In this document: positions 26,670 to 35,761 of the stretch, piece by piece
Layout of the letters: each line of letters opens with the position of its first letter
How positions within the stretch are numbered: position 1 is the first letter of the stretch
Assembly (NCBI GenBank): GCA_029990205.1
Contig: JAPEKQ010000005.1
Span: 1-64,000 of the forward strand
DNA: 64,000 bases
Direction: 5' to 3'
DNA from: a bacterium
GTDB taxonomy: Bacteria > Joyebacterota > Joyebacteria > Joyebacterales > Joyebacteraceae
Made by a program: the position numbers and the translations under genes
Notes under the pieces: generated by a model
Databases searched by the model: none
Told to the model about the DNA's origin: nothing
The model's input: the letters and a program-made list of their open reading frames with translations, nothing else

Positions 26670-26832
26670 GAGGGCCTCCCAGTGAGGGGGCGCCGCCGGG
26701 GCGCATCTCCCCTGCATTCTGATGCCGCCCCGCCCCCGACGTTCTCCCGCCACCGCTCTCCTGTCACCCGCGCCACCGCCTATGCCACCGCCCCACAGCC
26801 ACTTCCGCGCGCGTCCAGGCAACCGCGCCCCG

Positions 26833-26861
26833 TTGACCACGACCCGGGGCGCTGGTAAGCT
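26833..26861 (+). promoter_or_regulatory. Leaderless-type promoter of FAD reductase gene
   Basis: TTGACC (26833-26838), 17 nt, TAAGCT (26856-26861), then 10 nt to ATG 26872. There is no Shine-Dalgarno site. Confidence 0.5.
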
Positions 26862-26871
26862 TCGAGCCTCT

Positions 26872-28224
26872 ATGTCATCAGGAGCAAAGAACATACGCGA
26901 TGTGCTCGTCGTCGGGGCCGGGACCGGCGGGTGCGTGGCAGCCCTCTGGGCCGCCCGTGCCGGCGTCTCCACGCTCATCGTCGACGCACACCCGGCCGAG
27001 GAGATCGGGACCAAGGCATGTGGCGGCGCGCTGTCGAACGACGGCGTCGCGACCATCGCCGAGATGATCGACCCTCCGCGTGGCGCGGAGATCGCATCTA
27101 CGGTCGCGGGCGGAACGCTCGGCTCCCAAGGCGGGCGGGCGGTCGATCTTGCCGAACCCGGCATCATCATCAATCGCGCCATCTTCGGGCAGCGCCTGCT
27201 CGCGGACGCGATCGACGCGGGCGCCGAGTTCGGGGAGAACACGACGTGCGTCGGATGGGCAGACCGCGGGAGACAGATCATCCGCCTCCGCGACGCCGGG
27301 GAACGCGAGCGTGACGTGAGCGTCCGGGTCGTCATCGACGCGTCCGGGTACCGGTCGGTTCTCACGCGCCACGGAGGACCGACACACGTCGACACGCCGC
27401 TGCGGTCCGAGGTCGGCATCGGGCACTACGCGCTCGTGCCGCTGGCGGCCGAACTCGAGCGACCGGACTGGGTCCGCGTCCACGTCTCGCCCGCGGGGGC
27501 AGGCGACGGATACGGATGGCTCTTCCCGGTCGGGGCCCGCATGGCCAACATCGGTCTCGGAGGTTCACTCGCACGGGTCGACCGTCCGGTGCGGTCTCAT
27601 CTGGCAGGACTGCTCGAGGTATGGAACGACGTCCAGGCTCTCCCGCCGCTTCGCTCGGGAACCGGGATGCTCCCGCTCAGACGGCCGCTTGCCAGCGTCG
27701 TCGGACCGGGGTTTCTGTCGGTCGGTGACGCGGCCTGTCACGCGAATCCGCTTCACGGAGGCGGGATCGCCCCATCGATCATCGCCGGAACGCTCGCCGG
27801 AAAGGCAGGCGGACGGGCGGCCCTCAAGCGCGATGCGAGCGTCCGGGAGCTCTGGCCGTACGCGATCGAGACGATGCGGACCATCGGAGCTCCCCACGCG
27901 GCGCAGGAGATCATCCGACGCCTCATGTCGTCGCTCTCGCCGGATGACCTCGCGTTCCTTGCGGAGGAGCTGGGCAGGGCCGGCGCCGCCTACCGCGAGC
28001 TCTACGGATCGTCGCCCGGCCGGTTCACGCGGCACCTTCTCTCGATCGTCGGTCGCGCCGCGCGCCGACCGGCGCTCGTGGCCGGTCTTCTCTCCGCGTC
28101 CCGCCAGGCGGGGGCCGCCCATCGACTCTTTCGGCAGTACCCCTCATCGCCAGACCGACTCGACGCGTGGACGCGCCGGGTCGAACAGCTCTTCGGCGGA
28201 CCGGAGCGGGAGAGGTCCCGTTGA
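26872..28224 (+). CDS. FAD-dependent oxidoreductase, geranylgeranyl-reductase-like
   Basis: Flavoprotein of 450 aa. The N-terminal dinucleotide motif VLVVGAGTGGCVAALWAARAG departs from GxGxxG only in spacing that still fits the family; KACGGALS corresponds to the conserved cysteine loop, and FLSVGDAACHANPLHGGGI is the second FAD motif of the GGR/PHBH-like class. These enzymes hydroxylate or reduce lipids or quinones; the substrate here is unknown. The C-terminal 130 residues are helical and Arg/Ala-rich. ATG 26872 has no Shine-Dalgarno site and lies 10 nt after a -10 box. The stop overlaps the next start by 4 nt, linking it with the DMT transporter. Confidence 0.85.
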   Translation: MSSGAKNIRDVLVVGAGTGGCVAALWAARAGVSTLIVDAHPAEEIGTKACGGALSNDGVATIAEMIDPPRGAEIASTVAGGTLGSQGGRAVDLAEPGIIINRAIFGQRLLADAIDAGAEFGENTTCVGWADRGRQIIRLRDAGERERDVSVRVVIDASGYRSVLTRHGGPTHVDTPLRSEVGIGHYALVPLAAELERPDWVRVHVSPAGAGDGYGWLFPVGARMANIGLGGSLARVDRPVRSHLAGLLEVWNDVQALPPLRSGTGMLPLRRPLASVVGPGFLSVGDAACHANPLHGGGIAPSIIAGTLAGKAGGRAALKRDASVRELWPYAIETMRTIGAPHAAQEIIRRLMSSLSPDDLAFLAEELGRAGAAYRELYGSSPGRFTRHLLSIVGRAARRPALVAGLLSASRQAGAAHRLFRQYPSSPDRLDAWTRRVEQLFGGPERERSR

Positions 28225-29132
28225 GGCGCGGGGTCCACATCGGCCACGCCCCCGTGACGAGCGACAATGCCGGGCGCGCCGTAGTCGCGATCATCCTGGC
28301 GTCGCTCTCGTTCTCGCTGGTCGGTGTGTCGGTGAGACTCGCCGGAGAGATGCCCGTCTTCGAGAAGGTCTTCTTCCGGAGCCTCGTGTCGCTCGTCGCC
28401 ATGGGCGCCGTCGCCATGCGCTATCGCGAGAACCCGTTCGCGCAGGGGCGTCTGATCCCGATGCTGGTTCTGCGTGGCGTCTTCGGAACCGGAGCGATGG
28501 TGCTCTACTTCTACGCCATCGCGCACCTGAACCTCGCCGATGCGACCATCCTCAACAAGCTGTCCCCGTTCTTCGTCACGATCTTCGCGGTTCTGTTCCT
28601 CAAGGAGCGTCTGGCAAAGCATCTCATCCCCGCGCTCCTTCTCGCGTTCGTCGGCGCGCTTCTGGTGCTCAAGCCACAGCTCGACTACCATGCGCTTCCG
28701 GCCGTGGGCGGCCTCATCTCCGCGATGTGCTCCGGGGCGGCATACACGGTCGTGCGCTCGCTCCGCGGGAAGCTCCCGCCGTACACCATCGTCTTCTGGT
28801 TCTCGCTCGTCTCGGTCGCGACCGCCGTCGTCCCGACCGTGCTCGGCTACGTCCGGCCCGATCCGACACAGTGGTTGGCGCTTCTCGGCGCGGGCATCTT
28901 CGCAACGACCGGCCAGTTCGCGCTGACATACGCCTACCACCAGGCGCAGGCGTCGCGTCTGTCGATCTACAACTATGGTCACGTGGTGTTCGCAGGGTTC
29001 TTCGCGTTGATGCTGTGGGGGGAGATCCCGGACGTGATGAGCCTCACCGGGATCGCACTGATCATCGGCGCGGCCATCTGGAATCACAGACACATGGTAC
29101 GAGAGACGAGAGCCGCCGCCACGAGCGGGTAG
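28221..29132 (+). CDS. EamA/DMT-family transporter
   Basis: Ten-helix inner-membrane transporter of 303 aa in two EamA repeats. Segments such as ASLSFSLVGVSVRLAG, FGTGAMVLYFYAIAHLNLADA and LNKLSPFFVTIFAVLFLKERL are typical of RhaT/EamA carriers. The start is set at TTG 28221, where GGGAGAGG lies 5 nt upstream and TTGA overlaps the preceding stop; GTG 28254, closer to the first helix, is an alternative without a clear ribosome site. Substrate is unknown. The stop lies 18 nt from that of the convergent phosphatase gene. Confidence 0.87.
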   Translation: MRRGVHIGHAPVTSDNAGRAVVAIILASLSFSLVGVSVRLAGEMPVFEKVFFRSLVSLVAMGAVAMRYRENPFAQGRLIPMLVLRGVFGTGAMVLYFYAIAHLNLADATILNKLSPFFVTIFAVLFLKERLAKHLIPALLLAFVGALLVLKPQLDYHALPAVGGLISAMCSGAAYTVVRSLRGKLPPYTIVFWFSLVSVATAVVPTVLGYVRPDPTQWLALLGAGIFATTGQFALTYAYHQAQASRLSIYNYGHVVFAGFFALMLWGEIPDVMSLTGIALIIGAAIWNHRHMVRETRAAATSG

Positions 29133-29150
29133 CTGCGGCCGCGGTGGCAA

Positions 29151-30776
29151 CTACGCGGACAGCCTCCGGACGACCAGCAGCGTGACATCGTCCGACGGAG
29201 GATGGTCTCCCACGAACGTCCTCACGTCATCGAGCACACCCGACACGATCCCGTCCGCACAGCTCTCGCGAACCCGGTCGAGCGACGCGAGGAGCCGTTC
29301 CTCATCGTAGAAGCCGCCGTCGGCGCACTCGGCCTCGGTCACGCCGTCGCTGAACGCCGCGAGCACGGCGCCCGGCTGGAGCGTCACCTCCCCCGCGCTG
29401 AACGGAGCCATCTCGATCATGCCGACCGGCATCCCGGTCGCCGCCACCTCATCCACCTTGCCGTCCGGCGAGACGAGGTACGGAGGATTGTGACCCGCGT
29501 TGACGTAGACCAGTCGTCCGGTCGGGCGGTCGAGCATCCCGACGAACATCGTTGCGTAGCGGACCGGATCGGTGGTCCGGAAGACCTGGCGGTTGAGACG
29601 GTCGACCGCGTCGACGAGTTCGGTCTCGCCTTCGAGAAGCGCGTGTGTCATCGGGACGATGCTCGAGACCAGGAGCGCTGCGCCCAGCCCCTTGCCCGCG
29701 ACGTCGCCCACGAAGACGAGCGAACGGCCGTCATCGAAGTGCTTCACGTCATAGAGATCGCCGCCGACCTCGAAACAGGACTCGTGGAAGACGGAGAACT
29801 CGTACCCCTCGGCGCCCGGCAGCTCGGGCGGCAGGATGTTCGAGAGGATATCACGCGCCGTCGAGAGCTCGCGCTCGAGCCGCTTGCGTTCCTCCTCGGC
29901 GGCCGCGAGCCGCGCCTGGGTGATCTTCACGGCGATGAGATTGGCGAGCGACGTGAAGGCGCGCAGCTCGTCATCGTTGTACCACGACGCGGGGTCGGTC
30001 GTGTCCGCGTAGAGCAGCCCGATGACACGCTCGTTGTCATGGAGCGGCACGGCCATCGCCGCTTTGATGCCCTGCGCGACGACGCTCTCCTTCCCCTCGA
30101 ACCGGGGATCGCTCTGGGCGTCGGTCGTCAGCAGCGCGACGCCCTCGTCCAGCACGCGCTGGATCATCGTGCTGCTGAGAACCAGTCTGTCCCCGTCCGC
30201 GCGCGCCTTGACCCGCGACGCCTTGATCACCGGCTCTCCGCCGTCATCGCGAACGAGCACGACGGCGCGATCACACGCAACGGCCCGCTCGACAAGGTCC
30301 AGCACGTCCTCGTAGATGCCTTCGATCGGCCGGTCCGAGACGAGGAACGCGCCGGCGTCGGCGAGCACTCGGAAGAGACTCGATCCAGAGCCGCGGCCGT
30401 CCCCCGGCGTTCTGAGGTCCGATGGCTCCATGATGGCGCTCACAACGGCCGATGCGTCGAACTCGGCGCTGCCGGTCCTCGACGCCTCGCGGTCGACGAG
30501 CGTCATAGCCACGCTGGCGAACGCGACGTCGGCGCCCGGCGGCAGCTCGATCTCACCGCTCACGGCCTCCCCACCGACGAACGTCCCGTTCCTGCTCCCG
30601 AGGTCCGCAACCGTGACCCGCGTCCCATCGACGGTGATCTGCGCGTGACGCCGGGAGACGGACGAGTGCCCCAGCTGGATGTCCGACTCGGATGAACGCC
30701 CGATCGTCTGGACGCCGTCACGAAGCACGTGCACGACTCGCTCGGTCCCTGACTGCTCCACTAGTGCGTATGACAT
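29151..30776 (-). CDS. FHA-GAF-PP2C (SpoIIE/RsbU-type) phosphatase
   Basis: Cytoplasmic signalling protein of 541 aa. Residues 1-95 form an FHA domain (IGRSSESDIQLGHSSVSRRHAQI, then LGSRNGTFVGG), which binds phosphothreonine. A GAF domain follows at about 130-300, a short coiled coil (EEERKRLERELSTARDIL), and a SpoIIE-type PP2C domain to the end with metal-binding Asp residues in EVGGDLYD, VGDVAGKG, AAFSDGVTEA and SDDVTLL. RsbU-like phosphatases usually act on anti-sigma antagonists; none is adjacent. ATG 30776 follows GGGGG, 13 nt after the stop of the ABC exporter gene, so it is the third gene of that operon. The nearby Ser/Thr kinase could supply the FHA ligand (inference). Confidence 0.92.
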   Translation of the reverse strand: MSYALVEQSGTERVVHVLRDGVQTIGRSSESDIQLGHSSVSRRHAQITVDGTRVTVADLGSRNGTFVGGEAVSGEIELPPGADVAFASVAMTLVDREASRTGSAEFDASAVVSAIMEPSDLRTPGDGRGSGSSLFRVLADAGAFLVSDRPIEGIYEDVLDLVERAVACDRAVVLVRDDGGEPVIKASRVKARADGDRLVLSSTMIQRVLDEGVALLTTDAQSDPRFEGKESVVAQGIKAAMAVPLHDNERVIGLLYADTTDPASWYNDDELRAFTSLANLIAVKITQARLAAAEEERKRLERELSTARDILSNILPPELPGAEGYEFSVFHESCFEVGGDLYDVKHFDDGRSLVFVGDVAGKGLGAALLVSSIVPMTHALLEGETELVDAVDRLNRQVFRTTDPVRYATMFVGMLDRPTGRLVYVNAGHNPPYLVSPDGKVDEVAATGMPVGMIEMAPFSAGEVTLQPGAVLAAFSDGVTEAECADGGFYDEERLLASLDRVRESCADGIVSGVLDDVRTFVGDHPPSDDVTLLVVRRLSA

Positions 30777-30789
30777 GACTGTGCCCCCG

Positions 30790-32877
30790 CTACTGCGCGT
30801 ACTGAAGCTGATAGAGCGTGTGGTAGTACCCACGCTTGGCGAGCAGTTCCTGATGCGTGCCGATCTCGCGGATGCGACCTCTGTGCATCACGATGATCTT
30901 GTCGGCGTGCTGGATCGTCGAGAGACGGTGGGCGATGACGATCGACGTGCGCCCCTCCATGAGCCGGACGAGCGCGTCCTGGATGAGCGCCTCGGTCTCG
31001 GTGTCGATGTTGGACGTCGCCTCGTCCAGAATGAGGATCCTCGGATCGAACGCGAGCGCGCGCGCGAACGCGAGGAGCTGCCGCTGTCCGGTCGAGAGCG
31101 TGGCCCCGCGTTCGCGGACCTCCTCATCGAATCCTCCCGGCAGCCGCTCGATGAAGCGGTCGGCGTTCACGTGACGCGCCACTTCCCTGAGCTGGTCCTC
31201 GTCGACCGAGTCGTTCCCCAGCCGGATGTTCCCCTTGATGTCGCCGGCGAAGACGAACACGTCCTGCATCACCAGACCGATGTGTGAACGGAGCGCCGGC
31301 TTCGCGAGTTCGCGAATGTCCACGCCGTCGAGTGTGATGCTGCCTTCCTGGATGTCGTAGAACCGCTCGATGAGACTGATGATCGAGGTCTTGCCCGCGC
31401 CTGTCGCGCCGACGATGGCGACCGTTTCGCCGGGCTCGACGGTGAACGAAACGTTGCGGAGCACCGGCTCGCCCTCAACGTAGGAGAAGCAGACGTCGTC
31501 GAACACGATGCGCCCATCGACCTCCTCGAGCGTCACCGGGTTCTCGGCGTCCGGGATGATCTGGTCATTGTCGAGCAGAAGGAACAGCCGCTCCGAGGAC
31601 GCCATAGCCTGCTGCATCGTTCCGTACTGCTGCGCGAGGTTGCGGAGCGGACGGAAGAACATCTGAACGTACGAGAGGAACGCGACGAGCGTGCCGAGCG
31701 ACAACGTGCTCTGAACGACCTTCCCGCCGCCGTACCAGATCACGAGTCCGATCGCGATCGCGCTGGCGAGTTCCATCACCGGCATGAACATCGCGAACGT
31801 CTTGACCTGCTTCATCGCGGCAAGGAAGTTCTCGTGGTTGATCTCGGCGAAGCGGCGGCAGCTCTCCTCCTCGCGGCGGAAGATCTGCGTCACCCGCATC
31901 CCGCTGATGTTCTCCTGGAGCGACGCGTTGATCCTGGCGACCTTCACACGAACCTCGCGGAACGCGTCGCGGATCATCACACTGAACCGGGCCGTCACCC
32001 ACGCCATGAACGGCAGCACGATGAAGCTGACCAGCGCGAGCCGCCAGTTCAGCCTGAGCAGGACGACCACGACGCCGAGCAGAACAAACAGGTCGCGGAG
32101 CAGCGTGATGACGATCGACGTGAACATCTCGTGCAGGATCTGGACATCGTTCGTGGCCCGGGTCACGAGGCGACCGACCGGGTTCTTGTCGAAGAACGAG
32201 AGCGACAGCTTCTGCAGGTGACCGAGCACGCGCATGCGGATGTCGTACATCACGCGCTGCGACGTCAGCTCCATCATATTGATCTGGAAGAGCGTGAAGA
32301 CGAACGAGAGCGCGAGCATGCCGATAATGAGAAGCGCGATACGGCCCACGCCCCGCATGTCGTCCTCGCGCAGGATGGTGACCTGTTCCGGCGTGAGGTC
32401 CGAGAGCCGCTCGGTCGGCACCGCGACGAGCGAGCCGGCGCCGAGGTAGTCCTCAACCGGGAGACCGGCCCGGACCGCGCGCTCCCGGTCGGCCAGATAG
32501 TAGAACCCCTCCTGGATCACGCCACGCTCCGAGGCGAGCGCGACCTCGCGGGGATCGTAGCGCGAGAGAGTCTTCGTCCTCGCGAAGAAGGTCCGGGGCA
32601 CGCCGTCCACCGGCGTCAATCCGTCGCGATGAGCCTCGACGAACTCGGCGCCCGTCTCACCGGTGACAACAAGCCGCGACGTCGCGACGATGTGATCGTC
32701 GATGGCGGCGCGCGTCAGGTACGGTAGCGCGATCTCGAATCCCGCCACGGCCACGAGCATGAGAACAGCCACGACGATGAGGCCGGTGTAGGGACGCACG
32801 AACGTCAGCAGCCGGCGGACCAGCCGCGAATCGTACGCCTTCCCCAGGATCTCGTCCTCGTGGTAGTCGTGCGTCAC
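30790..32877 (-). CDS. ABC exporter half-transporter B (catalytic NBD, large first periplasmic loop)
   Basis: Membrane-ATPase fusion of 695 aa. The first helix (about 33-55) is followed by an unusual hydrophilic insertion of about 120 residues before helix 2 (about 180-205), then the rest of a six-helix type IV exporter domain. The NBD has Walker A GATGAGKTS, an altered signature LSTGQRQ in place of LSGGQ, and a full Walker B ILILDEATSNID with catalytic Glu, plus the H-loop in IAHRLS. It pairs with the upstream half-transporter. GTG 32877 has GGAGG 6 nt upstream and overlaps the upstream stop by 4 nt (GTGA). Cargo is unknown; MdlAB/LmrCD-like lipid or drug export is the usual guess. Confidence 0.93.
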   Translation of the reverse strand: MTHDYHEDEILGKAYDSRLVRRLLTFVRPYTGLIVVAVLMLVAVAGFEIALPYLTRAAIDDHIVATSRLVVTGETGAEFVEAHRDGLTPVDGVPRTFFARTKTLSRYDPREVALASERGVIQEGFYYLADRERAVRAGLPVEDYLGAGSLVAVPTERLSDLTPEQVTILREDDMRGVGRIALLIIGMLALSFVFTLFQINMMELTSQRVMYDIRMRVLGHLQKLSLSFFDKNPVGRLVTRATNDVQILHEMFTSIVITLLRDLFVLLGVVVVLLRLNWRLALVSFIVLPFMAWVTARFSVMIRDAFREVRVKVARINASLQENISGMRVTQIFRREEESCRRFAEINHENFLAAMKQVKTFAMFMPVMELASAIAIGLVIWYGGGKVVQSTLSLGTLVAFLSYVQMFFRPLRNLAQQYGTMQQAMASSERLFLLLDNDQIIPDAENPVTLEEVDGRIVFDDVCFSYVEGEPVLRNVSFTVEPGETVAIVGATGAGKTSIISLIERFYDIQEGSITLDGVDIRELAKPALRSHIGLVMQDVFVFAGDIKGNIRLGNDSVDEDQLREVARHVNADRFIERLPGGFDEEVRERGATLSTGQRQLLAFARALAFDPRILILDEATSNIDTETEALIQDALVRLMEGRTSIVIAHRLSTIQHADKIIVMHRGRIREIGTHQELLAKRGYYHTLYQLQYAQ

Positions 32878-34643
32878 GCGGAACCTCCCTGCGCGTCCTC
32901 GCCGTCTTCCAGCTCCTCCTCGAGAAGCTGTCGGGTGTAGATGTCCGAGTAGAGCCCGCCGAGCGCCACGAGTTCGTCGTGGCGACCCCGCTCCACGACG
33001 CGCCCCTCATCCAGAACGATGATCTGGTCGCATTCGCGGATCGACGAGATCCGGTGCGAGACGATGATGCTCGTGCGTCCGGAGAGCTCGTCACGAAGGT
33101 GTTCCTGAATGCGCTCCTCGGTGGCGGTGTCGACCGAGGAGAGCGAGTCGTCGAGGATGATCACCGAAGGCTTCCCGAGAATGGCGCGCGCGATCGCGAT
33201 CCGCTGCTTCTGGCCGCCCGAGAGCGTCACACCCCGCTCGCCGACGAGCGTGTCCATCGCCTCCGGGAACTCGTCGATCTCGTCGGCGATCCCGGCGACC
33301 TCGAGCGCCTTCCGCACGTCCTCGTCGGAGGCGTCGGGACGACCGAAACGGACATTCTCCCGGATGGTGTCGGAGAAGAGGAACGTGTCCTGCGGAACAT
33401 ACCCGAAGGCGCCACGGAGGGATGCCAGGGTCGTCTGCCGCACGTCCGAGCCGTCGAGGCTCACGACCCCCTCGGCGGTCTCGAAGAGCCGGAGCAGGAG
33501 ATTGCAGACCGTGCTCTTCCCGGAGCCGGTCCTCCCGAGCACGCCGAGCCACGTCCCCGCCGGAACGCGGAAGCTCACGTCCGTGAGCGCCGGTTCGAGG
33601 TCCGCTTCGTAGCGGAACGTCACATCGGAGAATTCGATCTCACCACGCACGTCCTTCAGCTCGACGGCGCCCTCGATGTCGGAGATCTCCGCCTCGGCGT
33701 CGAGGATGCGGTTGATGCGTCCCATCGAGGCGGCGCCGCGCTGCATCACGTTGACCACCCACCCCATCGCCATCATCGGCCACGTCAGGATGCCGAGGTA
33801 GCTCGTGAAGGCAACGAGGTCGCCCGTCGAGATGTCGCCCATCATGACCTGGCGGCCGCCGACGAAGATGACGATAACGACACTCATGCTCGAGATGAGC
33901 ATGATGAACGGGAAGAACGCGCCCCACACACGGACGAGCCGGATGTTCTTCTGGATGTAGTCCTTGCCGACGTCGCTCAGGCGCGCGAACTCGTGCTCCT
34001 CCTGTACGTACGCCTTCACGACGCGGATGCCGGCGATGCTCTCGCGGACGCGCTCGGTGAGATCGGAGAATGTCTCCTGCACGAGTTCGAACCGCTGGTG
34101 CAGCATCTTGCCCGCGCGGAGCGTGAAGAGCGCGATGATGGGCATCGGGATGAGCGCGAGCGCGGTCAGCTTGACGTTGAGCGCGAGCATGAACCCGATC
34201 GTCGCCAGACCGAGAATGACGGCGTCCGTCATCGCCACGATGCCGATCCCGCACGCCATGCGAACGGCGTTGAGATCGTTGGTGGCGTGCGCCATCAGGT
34301 CGCCGGTCTTGTTCTCCGAGTAGTATCTCGGGGACAGTATCTGAAGATGCTGGAAGATGTCGTTCCGGATGTCCTCCTCGATACGCCGGGAGGTGCCGAT
34401 GATGAAGAAGCGCCACGTGAACCGGAACACCGCGATGCCCGCGGCCAGACCGCCGATGATGAGCCCGTAGCGCATCAGGTCGTTCGCCTGCGCGACGCCG
34501 CTCGTGAGGTCGTCGACCGCCCACTTGATGATGCGGGGGATGACGAGCTGCATCGCGTCGACCACAAGAAGCGTCGCCAGACCGATGAGCACGGTCCAGC
34601 GATACTTGGCGAGACGAGTCAGGAATCCCCTGATGCTGCCCAT
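32874..34643 (-). CDS. ABC exporter half-transporter A (degenerate NBD)
   Basis: Membrane-ATPase fusion of 589 aa: six transmembrane helices (first at about 15-35, ending near 310), then an NBD with Walker A GRTGSGKST, canonical signature LSGGQKQR and Walker B VIILDDSLSSVD. Asp replaces the catalytic Glu after Walker B. Combined with the non-canonical signature in partner B, this matches the degenerate nucleotide site of heterodimeric exporters such as TM287/288 and LmrCD. ATG 34643 has GGAG 5 nt upstream. It is the first gene of the operon, with a promoter candidate at 34716-34745, divergent from a small exported protein. Confidence 0.93.
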   Translation of the reverse strand: MGSIRGFLTRLAKYRWTVLIGLATLLVVDAMQLVIPRIIKWAVDDLTSGVAQANDLMRYGLIIGGLAAGIAVFRFTWRFFIIGTSRRIEEDIRNDIFQHLQILSPRYYSENKTGDLMAHATNDLNAVRMACGIGIVAMTDAVILGLATIGFMLALNVKLTALALIPMPIIALFTLRAGKMLHQRFELVQETFSDLTERVRESIAGIRVVKAYVQEEHEFARLSDVGKDYIQKNIRLVRVWGAFFPFIMLISSMSVVIVIFVGGRQVMMGDISTGDLVAFTSYLGILTWPMMAMGWVVNVMQRGAASMGRINRILDAEAEISDIEGAVELKDVRGEIEFSDVTFRYEADLEPALTDVSFRVPAGTWLGVLGRTGSGKSTVCNLLLRLFETAEGVVSLDGSDVRQTTLASLRGAFGYVPQDTFLFSDTIRENVRFGRPDASDEDVRKALEVAGIADEIDEFPEAMDTLVGERGVTLSGGQKQRIAIARAILGKPSVIILDDSLSSVDTATEERIQEHLRDELSGRTSIIVSHRISSIRECDQIIVLDEGRVVERGRHDELVALGGLYSDIYTRQLLEEELEDGEDAQGGSA

Positions 34644-34715
34644 CGGTTCTCCGTGTCGCGTGGGGACGCCACCGCGGCAAGACGAGCGAGGTGGCAAGAG
34701 TGCGGCTCCATCGGC

Positions 34716-34745
34716 ATTCTAGCCGCGAATCGGGGCTTCTGTCAA
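34716..34745 (-). promoter_or_regulatory. Promoter of ABC exporter operon
   Basis: Minus strand: TTGACA (34740-34745), 18 nt, TAGAAT (34716-34721). Leader of about 66 nt. Confidence 0.65.
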
Positions 34746-34800
34746 CGCGAGTGCCGTGGTGCGGCCGGGGGGGGCGCTTCGTGCATCGCCATCCAAATCA

Positions 34801-34809
34801 TGGTATAAT
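34801..34809 (+). promoter_or_regulatory. Extended -10 promoter of small exported protein gene
   Basis: Consensus TATAAT (34804-34809) preceded by TGG, the extended -10 element; no good -35 box at the normal distance. Leader of about 35 nt with GGGAGG. Confidence 0.65.
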
Positions 34810-34849
34810 GGTGAGTGGTGGTCGGTTCTGTTTCGCGAGGGAGGTGGCT

Positions 34850-35419
34850 ATGATGCGTAGTGCTATGGTTGTTCTGCTCGTCGTTCTGCTTGGTGCCGGC
34901 TCGGTGTGCGCGAACCCGGTTGGGTTTGACGCGATGCACATCGACTTCGATCCCGGGAACTACGTGACCCGGATCGATCCGGCGCCCTACACGACCGCCG
35001 ATGCCTACATCATGCTCGAGATGTTCAACAGCGGCGTCGGCTTCACGACCGTGTCGTTCGATATTGATGTGACACCCGGCATGTCCTCGCCGCCGAGCTT
35101 CGAGAGTCTGCTCCCGGGCGGCCTCTCGATCGGTCTCTGGGAAGAGGGCATCACGCTGTCATCGACGGAGTGCATCGATCCGGCGCTGCATCCGTACCCG
35201 ATCGCCGTCGCCCACCTGTTCTACCTCGGCACACCCGGCGACATCACGATCCAGGATCATCCGGACTACCCGCGGTGGGTGGTGGACTGCAACGACAACG
35301 TGCATATCTACTGTGTGCTGTGGAATGGCGGAGTCGGAAAGGACGCCGAGTTCGGCGACTGCGAAGGCCAGCCGGTCGAGGCGACATCCTGGTCCGCCAT
35401 CAAGTCTCTCTACCGGTAG
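34850..35419 (+). CDS. Small exported protein, unknown
   Basis: Exported protein of 189 aa. A signal peptide is clear (residues 1-22, MVVLLVVLLGAGSVCA). The mature part is acidic and beta-rich, with four cysteines (in TECID, VDCND, IYCVL and GDCEG), possibly forming disulphides. The C-terminus ends in the helix-like ATSWSAIKSLYR that in related exported proteins of such genomes often closes a beta-sandwich; I do not recognise a family. There is no FlgD-type tail. ATG 34850 has GGAGG 5 nt upstream; the second ATG (34853) is also possible. An extended -10 promoter precedes it and a good terminator follows at 35464. Confidence 0.82.
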   Translation: MMRSAMVVLLVVLLGAGSVCANPVGFDAMHIDFDPGNYVTRIDPAPYTTADAYIMLEMFNSGVGFTTVSFDIDVTPGMSSPPSFESLLPGGLSIGLWEEGITLSSTECIDPALHPYPIAVAHLFYLGTPGDITIQDHPDYPRWVVDCNDNVHIYCVLWNGGVGKDAEFGDCEGQPVEATSWSAIKSLYR

Positions 35420-35463
35420 AGGGCGCTCCGCGAGCTCGAGGACCAGCCACCGTGAATCATGCG

Positions 35464-35496
35464 AACGCCCCACCCATCGGGTGGGGCGTTTCTGCT
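35464..35496 (+). terminator. Rho-independent terminator
   Basis: Perfect 12-bp stem AACGCCCCACCC / GGGTGGGGCGTT with an ATC loop (35464-35490), followed by TCTGCTT. Confidence 0.82.
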
Positions 35497-35624
35497 TCCG
35501 ACTGCAGACCTCGCCAGACTGAACTGCCAATCACAATGTGTGTCAAGCCGGTGAGCACGACCGTCCATGCCGGAGACAGGAACAGGAGGAGACGGACGGT
35601 GCGTCCGTGTCCCCCTGTTATAGA

Positions 35625-35645
35625 AGGGGAGCCGTCTGGTGACGG
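35625..35645 (-). terminator. Hairpin, terminator of LolA-like gene or end of small RNA
   Basis: Minus strand: stem built from GGGG and CCGTC against GACGG and CCCC with a 2-nt bulge, followed by TTCTAT. A GCCCC/GGGGC hairpin with a GAGA loop lies just before it. Confidence 0.5.
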
Positions 35646-35712
35646 CCCCTCGCCCCTCTCGGGGCGCCCAGGAATGGTCAGCCGCGACCCCTGAGTTGTG
35701 CCTTGACGGATG

Positions 35713-35740
35713 TTTACAGGAATATGCGGATATCTGTCAA
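35713..35740 (-). promoter_or_regulatory. Possible promoter of small RNA
   Basis: Minus strand: consensus TTGACA (35735-35740), 16 nt, TGTAAA (35713-35718), located just after the LolA-like stop and pointing to the hairpin terminator at 35645-35625, about 80 nt away. Confidence 0.35.
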
Positions 35741-35761
35741 CCACAAAACGCCTGACGTTCG

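Larger units (their letters stand above)
26510..26871. other. Divergent intergenic region with structured leader
   Basis: These 362 nt contain the near-consensus promoter of the 26509 gene, its leader of about 125 nt with a GCCCCCG/CGGGGGC hairpin (26587-26611) and a perfect 18-bp palindrome (26543-26560), and the leaderless-type promoter of the 26872 gene. No gene is seen. Confidence 0.65.
35420..35761. other. Intergenic region with terminators and a possible small RNA
   Basis: These 342 nt contain the terminator 35464-35490, and on the minus strand a promoter-like pair (35713-35740) followed by two hairpins at about 35626-35675. No protein gene is seen. Confidence 0.55.
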
